Shown piece by piece: positions 43,897 through 44,380 of a DNA stretch of 44,380 nucleotides (its first letter is position 1; the number at the start of each line of letters is the position of its first letter). The notes beneath the pieces were generated by a model that saw nothing but the letters and a program-made list of their open reading frames with translations, was not told where the DNA came from and ran no database searches. The position numbers and the translations under genes were made by a program. Source of the stretch: Candidatus Liptonbacteria bacterium. Its GTDB lineage: Bacteria > Patescibacteriota > Minisyncoccia > UBA6257 > 2-01-FULL-56-20. The DNA lies in NCBI GenBank assembly GCA_016186635.1, contig JACPLI010000024.1, forward strand, positions 1 through 44,380, written 5' to 3'.

Positions 43897-44136
43897 TTAC
43901 ACCGCGACCGCGATCGATTCCCGGCTCATTTTCCCCTTGCCACCGCTTTCCCCATTTCTCCCAAGCGCGAGTGTCCGATTTGTTTCTATAATAAGAGAAA
44001 GTGCCTCACGAAGATTTTCCTTCGCTTCCTTAAGTGTTCTTCCTTGCGTGTTCACGCCGGGAATTTCTTCAACCCAGGCCGAATACCATTTGCCTGATTT
44101 TTTATATACCGCAGTGAACTGCCTTGTTCGTGCCAT
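43897..44136 (-). CDS. hicB: HicB-type antitoxin
   Basis: FTAVYKKSGKWYSAWVEEIPGVNTQGRTLKEAKENLREALSLIIE. Confidence 0.88.
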   Translation of the reverse strand: MARTRQFTAVYKKSGKWYSAWVEEIPGVNTQGRTLKEAKENLREALSLIIETNRTLALGRNGESGGKGKMSRESIAVAV

Positions 44137-44243
44137 AGCTTCACCATACTATAAACCCCTGCGAGTCGCAACCGCCCTTTTACAAGCGCGAGAGGGTACC
44201 CAACTCCTCCAATATCCGCTCATTCACTACTTTAATTTCGGGA

Positions 44244-44380
44244 CTAGTACAGATGTTCGCCACCTCGACGAAGGATTTTCATAATAATGGCGTGCATATT
44301 TTCATATCTATGATTGAAGCGAAATTCCATCTCTTTCAAATAGAGGAAAAAGTGGGTTCTCCTGACCCCATAATAGCGCC
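44244..44380 (-). mobile_element. C-terminal fragment of a transposase (IS1595/ISXO2-like), truncated by the window edge
   Basis: Reverse strand reads RYYGVRRTHFFLYLKEMEFRFNHRYENMHAIIMKILRRGGEHLY*; LYLKEMEFRFNHR is typical of the ISXO2-like DDE C-terminus. Confidence 0.62.

Noticed and set aside
1-44380. tRNA, rRNA or riboswitch genes
   Set aside because: No cloverleaf with a TTCRANNC T-arm context, rRNA-like sequence or familiar riboswitch was recognised by eye; tRNAscan-SE and Infernal would be needed to be certain.

Overview
The window looks like part of a Candidate Phyla Radiation (Parcubacteria-like) chromosome; this is inferred from gene content and repeat style, not from a database search. 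Only four complete genes (plus one edge fragment) near the left end read on +. From about 5.3 kb to the right edge essentially every gene is on the minus strand. Housekeeping genes include murC, murG, ftsW, gltX, trmD, comEC (split from its MBL domain), an M23 peptidase, pepA, cutA, a DHH phosphoesterase, a T4SS/HerA-type ATPase, a D-aminoacylase-like amidohydrolase and LysE. Embedded among them is the main object of interest: ten full-length, divergent paralogs (P1-P10, about 550-625 aa each) of one Cys-rich family. Each has zinc-ribbon modules at both ends and two tandem Cys/Asn-rich, beta-helix-like repeats in the middle. They occupy about 18 kb of the 30 kb between 13.6 and 43.7 kb. The last (P10) overlaps a HicBA toxin-antitoxin pair by an ATGA. 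Five paralogs have lost the paired cysteines of the second N-terminal ribbon; the C-terminal modules also come in two types, and one paralog (P5) is a hybrid. A second striking theme is a dense set of palindromic or tandem repeats. They fill most intergenic gaps, precede most paralogs as strong palindromes in two main sequence classes, and are also read in frame inside proteins (MurC twice, TrmD, P1, P2, P3, P5, P9 twice, the N-terminus of one secreted protein, and the C-termini of MurC, MurG and ComEC). This resembles genic palindromic elements of the Rickettsia RPE type. A probable IS1595/ISXO2-type transposase C-terminus lies at the right edge, and a related 24-nt sequence lies at the left edge. 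No rRNA, tRNA or CRISPR array was recognised.
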